From positions 434,001 through 498,000 of the forward strand of contig NZ_QKNW01000001.1 in the NCBI RefSeq assembly GCF_009663395.1: 64,000 bases of DNA, given 5' to 3'. The position numbers and the translations under genes are program-made. The notes below the pieces were generated by a model. It was not told the origin of the DNA, made no database searches, and saw only the letters and a program-made list of their open reading frames with translations. This document shows, in pieces, positions 52,045 to 61,312 of the stretch. Position 1 is the first letter of the stretch. Every line of letters begins with the position of its first letter. This stretch comes from Halosegnis longus. Its GTDB lineage: Archaea > Halobacteriota > Halobacteria > Halobacteriales > Haloarculaceae.

Positions 52045-54642
52045 ATGAGCACGGACGATATCGAGGGGAGCTACGACCCCGAGGCCGTCGAGTCCAAGTG
52101 GCGCGGCCACTGGGTCGACGACGGCACCTACGAGTACGACGAATCGAACACGGACCCGAACACGGCCTACAGCATCGACACCCCGCCGCCGACGGTGTCC
52201 GGGAGCCTCCACATGGGTCACCTGTACAGCCACATCGCGCAGGACTTCGCCGCCCGCTACCACCGGATGGCCGACGGTGATGCATTCTTCCCCTTCGGCT
52301 ACGACGACAACGGCATCGCGAGCGAGCGGCTCACGGAGCGCGAGCTCGACATCCGCCACCAGAACTACGAGCGCCGGGAGTTCCAAGAACTGTGTCGCGA
52401 GGTCTGTCAGGAGTACGAGGCCAGCTTCACCGAGGAGATTCAGGAGCTCGGCATCTCCATCGACTGGTCGAACACCTACAAGACCATCGAGCCGCGCGTC
52501 CAGCGGCTCTCTCAGCTTTCCTTCCTCGACTTGTACGAGCAGGGCCGCGAGTACAAACAGCGCGGGCCGGCCATCTGGTGTCCCGACTGCGAGACGGCCA
52601 TCTCACAGGTCGAAACCGAGGACGCAGAGCGGGACGCCCACTTCAATGACATCACCTTCGAGATCGTCGACGGCCCCCGCGACGAGGTGACGATTGCGAC
52701 GACGCGTCCGGAGCTGATTCCGGCGTGTGTCGCCATGTTCGTCCACCCGGACGACGAGCGCACCGACGACCTGCCGGGGTCGACCGCGCGCGTCCCGCTG
52801 TTCGGCCACGAGGTCCAGATTCTCGAAGACGAGCGCGTCGACATGGAGAAGGGCACCGGCGTCGTGATGTGTTGTACCTTCGGCGACCAGAACGACATCG
52901 AGTGGTATCAGGCCCACGACCTCGACCTCCGCGTCGCCATCGACGAGTCGGGGACGATGACCGAGGAGGCCGGCGACTACGCCGGCATGTCCACCCACGA
53001 GGCCCGCGAGGCCATCGTCGAGGACCTCGACGCGGCGGGCCACCTCGTCTCCCGCGAGGGGATCGTCCACGACGTGCAGGTCCACGAGCGGTGTGAGACG
53101 GACATCGAGTACCGCGTCACCGACCAGTGGTACATCGAGCTGCTCGACAAGACGGACGAGTATCTGGAGGCCGGCCGCGAGATGGACTGGTACCCCGAGA
53201 AGATGTTCACCCGGTACAAGCACTGGGTCGAGGGGCTGGAGTGGGACTGGTGTATCTCCCGCCAGCGCGACTCGGGCATCCCGATTCCGGTCTGGTACTG
53301 CGACGCGTGCGACGAGACCGTCTTCCCGGAGAAGGCCGACCTGCCCGTCGACCCGCTGTCGGACGACCCGCCCGTCGCGGAGTGTCCGGCATGTGGCCAC
53401 GACTCCTTCGAACCCGAAGAGGACGTGTTCGACACGTGGGCGACGAGCAGCCTGACCCCGCTGATTAACGCCGGCTGGGACTGGAGCGAGGAGGAGGGCT
53501 TCGCCTTCGAGAACCCGGAACTCTATCAGTTCGACCTCCGGCCGCAGGGCCACGACATCATCAGCTTCTGGCTGTTCCACACCGTCGTCAAGTGTTACGA
53601 GCACACCGGCGAGGTGCCGTTCGACTCGGTGCTCATCAACGGCCACGTTCTCGACAGAGACCGTCGGAAGATGTCGAAATCGAAGGGGAACGGTATCGAC
53701 CCCCGCGAGGTCATGGACGAGTACCCCATCGACGCCATCCGCTACTGGGCCGCCTCCACGTCCGTCGGCGAGGATTTCCCGTTCAACGAGAACTCGATGC
53801 GACAGGGCGAGAAGCTGCTCCAGAAGCTGTGGAACGCCTCGAAGCTCGTCGACTCGCTCGCTGACACCGACCCCGCCGAGCCCGACGAGTTCACCGCGAT
53901 GGACGAGTGGCTGCTCGCCTCCCTCGATGACGTGACCGAGACCGTCACAGCGTACTTCGAGGCCCACGAGTACGCGAAGGCGCGCGACGAGCTCCGCGCG
54001 TTCTTCTGGCACACGTTCTGTGACGATTATCTCGAAATCGCCAAGCAGTCGGACGCCGACTCGACGCCGTACACCCTGCGTGTCGCCCACCGGCGCTTCC
54101 TGAAGCTGTTCGCGCCGTTCGTCCCGCACGTCACCGAAGAGATACACACGACGCTGTACGGCGACGACTCCGTCCACACGCTCGCGTGGCCCGAATCGGA
54201 GGGGTACGAATCGAACCGCGCGGCCGGCGAGACGGCACTCGAAGTCATCTCGGCGCTGCGCGGCTACAAGACCGACAACGGTCTCGCGCTCAACGCCACC
54301 CTCGACGACGTTGCCGTCTACGGTGACATCGAAGGGTTCGAGAACGCGATTTCGGGCGTCATGCACGTCGAGAGCCTCGAGCGGCTCGACGAGGCTCCGG
54401 CGCTCTCGACGGAGATTTCGGGTATCGACCTCGACTACTCGAAGGTCGGCCCGGAGTTCGGGAGCAAGGTCGGCGACATCGACTCGGCCATCGAGGCCGG
54501 CGAGTACGCCATCTCCAACGACCAGCTGCACGTCGCGGACGAGGTGCTGGACTCGGAGCTGTTCGAGGTCGAGGAAGAACGAACCTTCGCCGGCGAGGGT
54601 GAGTTCATCGAGACCGAGAACGCGGTCGTGATTATTCGGTAA
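52045..54642 (+). CDS. valS: Valyl-tRNA synthetase
   Basis: The 865-residue class I enzyme charges tRNA-Val. The HIGH-like motif is LHMGH (55-59) and the KMSKS loop is at 542-546. Cysteine pairs in the insert regions (CPDC, CPAC) could hold zinc. The upstream region 51816-52044 has no clear gene. It is followed by a repeat-rich spacer. Confidence 0.97.
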   Translation: MSTDDIEGSYDPEAVESKWRGHWVDDGTYEYDESNTDPNTAYSIDTPPPTVSGSLHMGHLYSHIAQDFAARYHRMADGDAFFPFGYDDNGIASERLTERELDIRHQNYERREFQELCREVCQEYEASFTEEIQELGISIDWSNTYKTIEPRVQRLSQLSFLDLYEQGREYKQRGPAIWCPDCETAISQVETEDAERDAHFNDITFEIVDGPRDEVTIATTRPELIPACVAMFVHPDDERTDDLPGSTARVPLFGHEVQILEDERVDMEKGTGVVMCCTFGDQNDIEWYQAHDLDLRVAIDESGTMTEEAGDYAGMSTHEAREAIVEDLDAAGHLVSREGIVHDVQVHERCETDIEYRVTDQWYIELLDKTDEYLEAGREMDWYPEKMFTRYKHWVEGLEWDWCISRQRDSGIPIPVWYCDACDETVFPEKADLPVDPLSDDPPVAECPACGHDSFEPEEDVFDTWATSSLTPLINAGWDWSEEEGFAFENPELYQFDLRPQGHDIISFWLFHTVVKCYEHTGEVPFDSVLINGHVLDRDRRKMSKSKGNGIDPREVMDEYPIDAIRYWAASTSVGEDFPFNENSMRQGEKLLQKLWNASKLVDSLADTDPAEPDEFTAMDEWLLASLDDVTETVTAYFEAHEYAKARDELRAFFWHTFCDDYLEIAKQSDADSTPYTLRVAHRRFLKLFAPFVPHVTEEIHTTLYGDDSVHTLAWPESEGYESNRAAGETALEVISALRGYKTDNGLALNATLDDVAVYGDIEGFENAISGVMHVESLERLDEAPALSTEISGIDLDYSKVGPEFGSKVGDIDSAIEAGEYAISNDQLHVADEVLDSELFEVEEERTFAGEGEFIETENAVVIIR

Positions 54643-54974
54643 CGGCTTCCATTCTGTCTTTTTGTTCTGATTTCGGCTTTCTGTCGGTGTCTGTCTGGAC
54701 AGTGACTACTCTGGCTGAGGTGACCCTTCTAGCAACAGCACCACTCTGGTTGCTTGGCACAGGGGAAACCGCACCGCGCCAACCCTCCCCCGCGACGCAC
54801 ACGCGCTATCGCGCGGTGCGTCAGGCCACCGCCACAGTTGCCCAATCAAGCAGCACAACGCGGGGGCGTGAGCCGGCGCGCCTTGTGCGCGCCTGTCGTC
54901 GCGAGGGATGAACGAGCGCAGCGAGTGAATCGGTTGGGGAGGCACGTGGACGGTGTGGTGGGACTGAAAGGGGC

Positions 54975-55065
54975 GGCCGTGTCGCGTTTACTCGGTCGGT
55001 CCCGTGACCCCTCTCGACGTGAGCGAAGCGAACGAGAGATGTCACGGAGAGACCGCGACACGGCC
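54975..55065. repeat. Long imperfect hairpin in the valS-downstream spacer
   Basis: The outer arms GGCCGTGTCGCG (54975-54986) and CGCGACACGGCC (55054-55065) pair perfectly over 12 bases. Inside, CCGTGACCCCTCTCG (55002-55016) pairs with CGAGAGATGTCACGG (55033-55047) at 13 of 15 positions. The structure would form a cruciform or a structured RNA of about 90 bases. Confidence 0.7.
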
Positions 55066-55138
55066 GGGGCTTTCCGGCTGTTCATAACAGGATAATCAGC
55101 GGACGACACGGCCGGGACTTTCCGGCTGGTCACAACAG
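55056..55138. repeat. Two-copy direct repeat, period 48
   Basis: About 35 bases from CGACACGGCCGGG to AACAG at 55056-55090 recur at 55104-55138 with a few changes (GGGGCTTT/GGGACTTT; TTCATAAC/GTCACAAC). The first copy uses the right arm of the long hairpin, so the second looks like a duplicated arm. Confidence 0.65.
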
Positions 55139-55175
55139 AGCAAGCAGACCAGTCAAAACAACAAAACCAACCAAA

Positions 55176-55910
55176 TCACTCAGAAACAGACCCAGAACGA
55201 ACGAGCCACACCCGAACGGAGAGTGACAGAAAGATAGCGAGCATCGTCAACAGCACGGCGAAGCCGGCAGCCAAGTCGTGGGCGGCGACGTCATGGACAA
55301 TCTCACCACCGACGTACTCGGCGTTCAACACGGTGTGGTGTGGCTCGCCGACAATCGGAACGAAGTAGTCGACGATGTCGTTGAAGCCGTACCACGCGAA
55401 CGCGACGGCGACGGCCCAAATCGGGAAGTCGGCGTACTGCGGAATCAGGAACCCCTGCACGACCATGCCGGCGTGACTCCAGATGAGGAACTGATACAGC
55501 CACAGCGGGGTCGCGCCCTGCCCCTCGATGACGAGTTGGACGAAGGGTGCCCACGCGCCGAGCTTGAGACAGCCGAAGAAGGCGAGCGCGTGCAGCCACG
55601 GCACGTCGTACTCGAGCCGCCACGCGATGAGCGAGAGGGCGATAAAGAGGGTGGCGACGGGCGAGTCCGGGACGACGGGCCACGCCGCGAGCACCGTGCG
55701 CTGGAACTGCGGGATGTAGTAGTAGAAGCCGGCGACGACGCCGAGCAGATTGACGATGGCGATGGGCCACGCGAGCCGGAGCCCGAAGGCGGCGAGCCAG
55801 TCGGGCAGCGGGGCGAGATACCACGGGAGGTCGCGCTCGGGTGGGTCGATATCGCCGCCCGGCGTGCGGGCCGCGAGGGCGTTCAGTCGGTCGCCGAGCG
55901 AGCCGGTCAT
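55176..55910 (-). CDS. DUF1405 membrane protein
   Basis: The 244-residue protein has about six hydrophobic helices. The N-terminal GVVAGFYYYIPQF and PDSPVATLFIALSL segments fit DUF1405. The role is unknown. The ATG at 55910 is preferred over one 33 bases upstream. It is divergent from pdxS. Confidence 0.8.
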   Translation of the reverse strand: MTGSLGDRLNALAARTPGGDIDPPERDLPWYLAPLPDWLAAFGLRLAWPIAIVNLLGVVAGFYYYIPQFQRTVLAAWPVVPDSPVATLFIALSLIAWRLEYDVPWLHALAFFGCLKLGAWAPFVQLVIEGQGATPLWLYQFLIWSHAGMVVQGFLIPQYADFPIWAVAVAFAWYGFNDIVDYFVPIVGEPHHTVLNAEYVGGEIVHDVAAHDLAAGFAVLLTMLAIFLSLSVRVWLVRSGSVSE

Positions 55911-56009
55911 ACGCGGGGGGTAGAGCGACCGGGAGAAAAACACGGCGAAAACGGAGCTATCGCCGGTGGAAGGGCACGGATTAAGTGAGTGAGACCCCTA
56001 CTGTTGGGT

Positions 56010-56915
56010 ATGTCAGAGACCGATATCGAAGAGCTCCGACGCGGGACGGACCTCGTGAAACGCGGGTTCGCGAAGATGCAGAAGGGCGGCGTCATCATGG
56101 ACGTGGTGAGCCGCGAGCAGGCCCGTATCGCCGAGGACGCGGGCGCAGTCGCCGTGATGCATCTCGAGTCCGTGCCGGCCGACATCCGCAAGCGCGGCGG
56201 CGTCGCACGGATGGCCGACCCCGGCAAGCTGGAGGAGGTCATCGATGAGGTCTCGATTCCGACGATGGGGAAATGTCGTATCGGCCACACCGCCGAGGCA
56301 CAGATTCTCGAAGCCGCGGGCGCGGACATGCTCGATGAGTCCGAGGTGCTCACGCAGGCCGACGACCGCTATCACATCGACAAGCGCGACTTCACCGCGC
56401 CGTTCGTCTGTGGCGCGCGCAACCTCGGCGAGGCGCTCCGCCGCATCGACGAGGGCGCGGCCATGATTCGCACGAAGGGCGAGGCCGGCACCGGCGACGT
56501 GAACCAGGCCGTCACCCACCAGCGCAACATCCAGCGGTCCATCCGGAAGCTGTCGGGGATGAACTACGAGGAGCGCGACGAGTGGGCGCGCGAACACGAG
56601 GCCCCCCGGCATCTCGTCCACGAGACCGCAGACCGCGGTCGCCTCCCCGTCGTCAACTTCGCCGCTGGCGGCATCGCCACCCCCGCCGACGCCGCGTTAA
56701 TGATGCAACACGGCTGTGACGGCATCTTCGTCGGCTCGGGTATCTTCGGTGCAGAGAACCCCGAGGCGATGGGCGAGGCAATCGTCGCGGCGGTCAACAA
56801 CTACGACGACCCCGAGACGCTGAAGGAGATCGCGAAGTCGCCGGGCAAGGGCATGAGCGGGCAGGCAAACGCCCTCCTCGACGAGGACGAGAAGCTGCAG
56901 GGTCGCGGCGTCTAG
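56010..56915 (+). CDS. pdxS: Pyridoxal 5'-phosphate synthase, lyase subunit
   Basis: The 301-residue enzyme builds pyridoxal phosphate from ribose 5-phosphate, glyceraldehyde 3-phosphate and ammonia. Lys88 is in TMGKCRIGH and Lys156 in [10 protein letters not shown]. No pdxT glutaminase gene is next to it in the window. A TTAAG about 27 bases upstream could be the core promoter. It overlaps the stop of the HPP-USP gene by four bases on the other strand. Confidence 0.95.
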   Translation: MSETDIEELRRGTDLVKRGFAKMQKGGVIMDVVSREQARIAEDAGAVAVMHLESVPADIRKRGGVARMADPGKLEEVIDEVSIPTMGKCRIGHTAEAQILEAAGADMLDESEVLTQADDRYHIDKRDFTAPFVCGARNLGEALRRIDEGAAMIRTKGEAGTGDVNQAVTHQRNIQRSIRKLSGMNYEERDEWAREHEAPRHLVHETADRGRLPVVNFAAGGIATPADAALMMQHGCDGIFVGSGIFGAENPEAMGEAIVAAVNNYDDPETLKEIAKSPGKGMSGQANALLDEDEKLQGRGV

Positions 56916-58435
56916 TACCGGACGTTTCTGTCCAGGACTGCCATGTCCGTCTCCAGTTCGCCGACGCGCTCGAAGGTGGGCGGCGAGACGATACGCGAGG
57001 CCGTCGACCGGTCGCGTGAGGCACCCATCAACACGAGGTCGAACCGGGGAGCCGCGCGCTCGATGAACGGCTCCACGGGCTGTCTGGAGACGCGCGTCTC
57101 CACGTCGAACTCACACGTCTCCGCCAGGTTCGCGAGCATCGACTCCGCGCGCCGGCGGTCGCCCTCCGAGCCGATACAGGTCGCCAGCGTCACGCCGCCC
57201 GGCTCGGCGAGGCGGCCGGCGAAGGCGAGCATCTCGTGGGCAACGTCGCTGGCACGCCGCACCGGGACGAGCACCGTGTCCCACTCGCTGCGGTGGCGGT
57301 CGACGGGTTCGTGGGCTAACACGTCGACGGAGCCGCGAAACAGCGACGTGATGAACGGCGACAGCTGGCCGTCGGTCCCCTCGTAGGCCGTCGCGATGAG
57401 GCCACAGTCGAGTTCGAGCGCGGTGGCGTCGATGACCTCGGCGGGCACGTCGCCGGTCGCGACGACCTGCTCACACTGCGCGCCGGTCGTGGCGGTGACG
57501 CGCTCGGCGAGTCCTTCCAGCCGAGCAGCGCTGGGCGCGGCGACGGCAGCAGGGTCAGCCGCCTCGGTTTCGGGCGTATCGAGTCCGAGCGTCGCGGCGT
57601 CCTGTCGAGTTGCCACGTCGTCGGGCGCGGCCGCGGCGCTCGGGGTAGCACTCCGGAGCAGGTCGCGCTCGGCTTCGGCGACCGTCTCGGAGTCGACCAC
57701 GTCGGCCAAGACGACGGTCCCCGTCTCGCCGGCGATACGCCCCGCGAGCATCGCGGTGACGGTCGTCTCGTCGCCGAGCGTCGGGACGAGGACGCGGTTC
57801 GCGCTCTCGGTCGAGCGGTAGAGGATGTCGGCGCGGCGCTCGTAGACGGCGTCGCGCCAGAGGACGAACGCGCCGGCGACGGCCCCGCTCGCAGCGGCGG
57901 TGAAAATCACGTACAATGCGAGGGGTCGATACGGCGCACCGGCGGCGGTCGGCACCAACAGCGCGAGCAGCGCCGTCGAGAACGCCGACGGCTCCTCGAT
58001 GTCGAACGCCCAGGTGACCGCGGCGGTGAGAAAGACCGCGAAGCCGGCGGCCAGCGGCGAGACGACCGAGAGGAGTTCCCGCGCGCCGGGAGCGATGAGG
58101 CCGGTCTCGATGGCGACGACGACGGCGAGTGAGCCACACAGCGCGCCGACGGTCAAGCCGAGCGTGAACCGCCACGGGTCCGCGTACTGTCCCTCGGGGT
58201 CCGAAAAGAGGGTGAACGTCCCCGAGGCGAGCGGCGGAAACAACACGAACGGAAGCAGGTCGACGCTGTTCGAGGCGGCCGTCACGACGACGATGAGGAC
58301 CGGAACGGCGACCAGCCCCGTGAGGTGGACGAAGTTGGTCGTCGTCTCCAGCCACGCGGCGAACTCCGCGAGTTCGCGCCGTTCGACCCGACGTACCCTG
58401 TCGAGCAGTCGGCGCGCGCGGTCGCGGATACCCAT
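56912..58435 (-). CDS. HPP-family membrane protein fused to two USP-like domains
   Basis: The 507-residue protein has about six hydrophobic segments (about 35-220), including an HPP-like [21 protein letters not shown]. Two USP-like regions follow, about 220-360 and 375-500, with [17 protein letters not shown] and [17 protein letters not shown]. It may be a transporter or sensor of unknown substrate. It repeats the membrane-USP fusion seen in the APC gene at 1466. Confidence 0.85.
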   Translation of the reverse strand: MGIRDRARRLLDRVRRVERRELAEFAAWLETTTNFVHLTGLVAVPVLIVVVTAASNSVDLLPFVLFPPLASGTFTLFSDPEGQYADPWRFTLGLTVGALCGSLAVVVAIETGLIAPGARELLSVVSPLAAGFAVFLTAAVTWAFDIEEPSAFSTALLALLVPTAAGAPYRPLALYVIFTAAASGAVAGAFVLWRDAVYERRADILYRSTESANRVLVPTLGDETTVTAMLAGRIAGETGTVVLADVVDSETVAEAERDLLRSATPSAAAAPDDVATRQDAATLGLDTPETEAADPAAVAAPSAARLEGLAERVTATTGAQCEQVVATGDVPAEVIDATALELDCGLIATAYEGTDGQLSPFITSLFRGSVDVLAHEPVDRHRSEWDTVLVPVRRASDVAHEMLAFAGRLAEPGGVTLATCIGSEGDRRRAESMLANLAETCEFDVETRVSRQPVEPFIERAAPRFDLVLMGASRDRSTASRIVSPPTFERVGELETDMAVLDRNVRY

Positions 58436-58503
58436 CGCTCGAATCGAAGGCGGGCACAGACTAAACGCTCTCGGCGGCGGAGAGAGCAGATGCTCGGTCA
58501 GCG

Positions 58504-58509
58504 TTTATA
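58504..58509 (+). promoter_or_regulatory. TATA box for the ABM-type gene
   Basis: TTTATA lies 28 to 33 bases before the ATG at 58537, a good leaderless or near-leaderless arrangement. CTCTC-GGCGGCG-GAGAG at about 58469-58487 forms a small inverted repeat upstream. Confidence 0.45.
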
Positions 58510-58536
58510 CGTGGCTCGCCCGTCTGTGTGAGTGCA

Positions 58537-58848
58537 ATGGGGGATTCCGAGTACGCACTGCTTGCACGGTTCGAGGCGAACGACGGGAGCGAGGAAGCAC
58601 TCGCCGGCTTCCTGACCGACGCGCTCGCGATGGCGCGCGAGGAGCCGGGGATGACGACGTGGTTCGCGCTCCGATTCGACGAGTCGACGTTCGGCATCTT
58701 CGATACGTTTCCGGACCAGGCGGGCCGCCAGGCGCACCTCGAAGGCGAGATTGCGGCCGCGCTGCTGGCCGACGAGGATAATCTGCTCGCCGGCGAGCCG
58801 GAAATCGAGGAGGTCGACGTGCTGGCGGCGATGCACGCCGACGAGTAG
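58537..58848 (+). CDS. Antibiotic biosynthesis monooxygenase (ABM)-type protein
   Basis: The 103-residue protein has the ABM-domain pattern with FEANDGSEEALAGFLTDALA and a beta-rich middle containing FALRFDESTFGIFDTF. Members bind haem or small organics; the function is not known. The ATG at 58537 has a good TATA box upstream; a GTG nine bases earlier is an alternative start. Confidence 0.75.
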   Translation: MGDSEYALLARFEANDGSEEALAGFLTDALAMAREEPGMTTWFALRFDESTFGIFDTFPDQAGRQAHLEGEIAAALLADEDNLLAGEPEIEEVDVLAAMHADE

Positions 58849-58858
58849 TAGTCGGAGG

Positions 58859-59584
58859 TTACAGGTCGCTCGCGGCGTCGAGGGCGATGCCGATGGCGCG
58901 CTCGACGTTGTTCTTCGCTTTCTCCGGGAGTTCCTCGTCGGAGTCGGCTCCCTTCTGCGTGCCGGCGACGAGGTTCCCGTCGACGGTACAGATTGCGCCG
59001 GCGGCGAGTCCGCGGCGGCGCGCGAGCGAGAAGACGGTGGCGGCCTCCATCTCGATGGCGAGCAGATTCGCCTCGTTCCAATCGGCGACGTACTCGTCGG
59101 ACTCGTTGTAGAAGGCGTCGTCCGAGACGATGGGGCCGACGTGAATCGCCTCGTCGTTGGCTTCCGCCGACTGGACGAGCGCCGTCAGCGTCTGGTAATC
59201 CGGGACGGCGGGGTAGGTCTCGGACTCGTAGCGCTTGGAGGTGCCCTCCTCCTTGGCCGCGCCGGTCGCGACGATCATGTCGCCGACCTCGATATCCTCC
59301 TGGAGTGCGCCGATGGTGCCGACGCGGATGAACGTCTCGACGCCGACGCGGGCCAGCTCCTCGACGGCGATAGCGGCCGACGGACAGCCGATACCCGTCG
59401 AGCAGATGGTCAGCTCGCGACCCTCGTAGGTGGCGTTGACGACCTTGTACTCGCGGTTTTCGGCGACGGTCTCGACGTTCTCACACTGCGTGGCGATGCG
59501 CTCGACGCGGCCCGGGTCGCCGGGGACGAGCGCGATGTCGTTCACGTCTCCCTCCTCGACGAGCAGGTGCGGCTGTTTTCCCAT
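58859..59584 (-). CDS. udp: Nucleoside phosphorylase, uridine phosphorylase type
   Basis: The 241-residue enzyme cleaves a nucleoside with phosphate. The LVPGDPGRVERIA motif near residue 19 and the later EMEAATVFSLARRRGL are typical of uridine phosphorylase, though other bases are possible. It is divergent from the OYE-like gene. Confidence 0.85.
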   Translation of the reverse strand: MGKQPHLLVEEGDVNDIALVPGDPGRVERIATQCENVETVAENREYKVVNATYEGRELTICSTGIGCPSAAIAVEELARVGVETFIRVGTIGALQEDIEVGDMIVATGAAKEEGTSKRYESETYPAVPDYQTLTALVQSAEANDEAIHVGPIVSDDAFYNESDEYVADWNEANLLAIEMEAATVFSLARRRGLAAGAICTVDGNLVAGTQKGADSDEELPEKAKNNVERAIGIALDAASDL

Positions 59585-59685
59585 ACGCGCGTCTCTCGAC
59601 GACGAACAAAGAGTGGTCCGTTTGCGCCGCCGGCAGTATCGACCGAACCCGGCCGGCTTTTCTCCGTCCCCCGTGAAGCGTCCGT

Positions 59686-60774
59686 ATGCCGCATCTCTTC
59701 GACGAACTCGAACTCCGCGACACCACTCTCAGAAACCGCATCGCCGTCTCCCCGATGTGTCAGTACTCCTGTGACGACATGGACGGGCTGGCGACCGACT
59801 GGCACAAGGTGCATCTCGGCTCGCGCGCGACCGGCGGCGCGGGGCTCATCATCAGCGAGGCGACCGCCGTCGAGCCGCGCGGGCGCATCTCCCCGCAGGA
59901 CCTGGGTATCTGGTCGGCCGAACACGCCGACGCGCTCGCGGACACAACGGCGTTCATCAAGAAACACGGCGCGGTGCCGGCTATCCAACTCGCGCACGCG
60001 GGGCGGAAGGCCTCGACCTACCGACCGGGCGACCGCGACGACCGCACCACCGTCGCGGACGAGGACGGCTGGACGCCCGTCGGCCCGACCGAGGAGCCGT
60101 ACCCGTACGAGCAGCCGCTCGACACGCACAAGCTCACCACCGAGGAGGTCGAGGAAGTCGTTGAGTCGTTCCGCGAGGGGGCCGAACACGCCCTCGACGC
60201 CGGGTTCGAGGCCGCCGAGGTCCACGCCGCCCACGGCTATCTCCTCCACGAGTTCTACTCGCCGCTCACGAATACGCGCGACGACAAGTACGGCGGCGAC
60301 TTCGAGGGTCGCACCCGGCTCGTCCGCGAGGTGACCCGCGCGGTGCGGGAGGTGTGGCCCGACGACAAACCCGTCTTCGTCCGCCTCTCCGCGACCGACT
60401 GGATGGGCGATGAGAACTGGACCGTGGAGGACACCGCGCGGCTCGCTCCGCTTCTGGCTGCGGACGGTGCCGACATGCTCGACATCTCCGGGGGCGCGAA
60501 CCACCCCGACCAAGAGATTCCACACACCGGCCCGCATTATCAGGTGCCGTACGCCGAGACGGTGCGCGAGGCGCTCGACGACACGGACTGTACCGTCGGT
60601 GCGGTCGGCGCAATCAACACTGCAGAGGGTGCCGACGCGCTCGTCCGCAACGAGCGCGCCGACCTCGTCTTGCAGGCGCGCCAGAGCCTCTACGACCCGA
60701 ACTTCCCGCTCCACGCGGCCGAGGAGTTGGGCGTCGAGCCGCCCGTCCCGCGGCAGTACTACCGCGGCTTCTGA
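59686..60774 (+). CDS. Old Yellow Enzyme-type NADH:flavin oxidoreductase
   Basis: The 362-residue FMN protein is close to the YqjM group. SPMCQYSCDDMDG holds the active-site cysteine, QLAHAGRKAS is the FMN side, and HAAHGYLLHEFYSPLTN carries the substrate histidine pair. It would reduce activated double bonds. No partner is next to it. Confidence 0.9.
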   Translation: MPHLFDELELRDTTLRNRIAVSPMCQYSCDDMDGLATDWHKVHLGSRATGGAGLIISEATAVEPRGRISPQDLGIWSAEHADALADTTAFIKKHGAVPAIQLAHAGRKASTYRPGDRDDRTTVADEDGWTPVGPTEEPYPYEQPLDTHKLTTEEVEEVVESFREGAEHALDAGFEAAEVHAAHGYLLHEFYSPLTNTRDDKYGGDFEGRTRLVREVTRAVREVWPDDKPVFVRLSATDWMGDENWTVEDTARLAPLLAADGADMLDISGGANHPDQEIPHTGPHYQVPYAETVREALDDTDCTVGAVGAINTAEGADALVRNERADLVLQARQSLYDPNFPLHAAEELGVEPPVPRQYYRGF

Positions 60775-60775
60775 C

Positions 60776-61312
60776 TCACCACGACTCGATGCGCTCGCGG
60801 GCACCGCGGTAGCCCGCGGCGGTCCGCCACCGCTCGCCGGAGGCGAGATGTTCCACCTCGTAGCGTGCGCCACACTCCCCACAGCGGCGAGTCTCGGGGT
60901 CGGTCACGACCGCCGAGGCGCGGTGTCTGTCGGCCGTCCACGCGCAGTTCGTACACTCCAGCCGGAGCCGCGGGGTCGTGAACGCCGGACACGTGACGGA
61001 AACGTCGAGCCGGTCGGCCTGCTCGCGAAACCGCGCGCCGTGGCCCGCCTCGCCGGCCGTCTGGTACTCCCACGCGTGGATGAGTTCGTGGCGAATCACC
61101 CGTTCGAACTGCGCGCGGTCGAATCGCTTCGCGGCACCCCACGCCAGCCGAATCGTTATCGCGTCGCCGTCGTACGTGCACGCGCCGGCCCGCTGCTTGG
61201 CCCGCGTCGACACCTCCCAGTCGAGCGAGTCGGTGTCGACGGGAAGCGGGACGCTGTCGGCGTACGAACGCGCGTACTCCAGAAGAGCGTCGTGGCTCCC
61301 CGGCGGCCACAT
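60776..61312 (-). CDS. SprT-like zinc metallopeptidase
   Basis: The 178-residue protein has the metal motif HELIHAWEY with His75, Glu76 and His79, and a third His91. Two Cys pairs (120/123 and 144/147) form a zinc ribbon near the C-terminus. SprT/Spartan proteins can act on DNA-bound proteins; the substrate here is unknown. It overlaps the hemA stop by one base and is the last gene of the tetrapyrrole cluster. Confidence 0.85.
   Translation of the reverse strand: MWPPGSHDALLEYARSYADSVPLPVDTDSLDWEVSTRAKQRAGACTYDGDAITIRLAWGAAKRFDRAQFERVIRHELIHAWEYQTAGEAGHGARFREQADRLDVSVTCPAFTTPRLRLECTNCAWTADRHRASAVVTDPETRRCGECGARYEVEHLASGERWRTAAGYRGARERIESW

Larger units (their letters stand above)
54643..55175. 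other. Gene-poor spacer with repeat structures
   Basis: This 533-base stretch between valS and the DUF1405 gene has no ORF I accept. From left to right it holds a G+C-rich hairpin (arms 54875-54881 and 54887-54893), a long imperfect hairpin (54961-55080) and a 35-base near-direct repeat. It resembles repeated intergenic elements of haloarchaea, but I cannot name the family. Confidence 0.6.

Noticed and set aside
52603-54531. 642-residue minus-strand ORF opposite valS
   Set aside because: Shadow of a high-confidence tRNA synthetase; no motif.
54961-55138. Reading the spacer repeats as a CRISPR array
   Set aside because: Only two copies with period 48 and one long hairpin; no regular spacer series and no cas genes.
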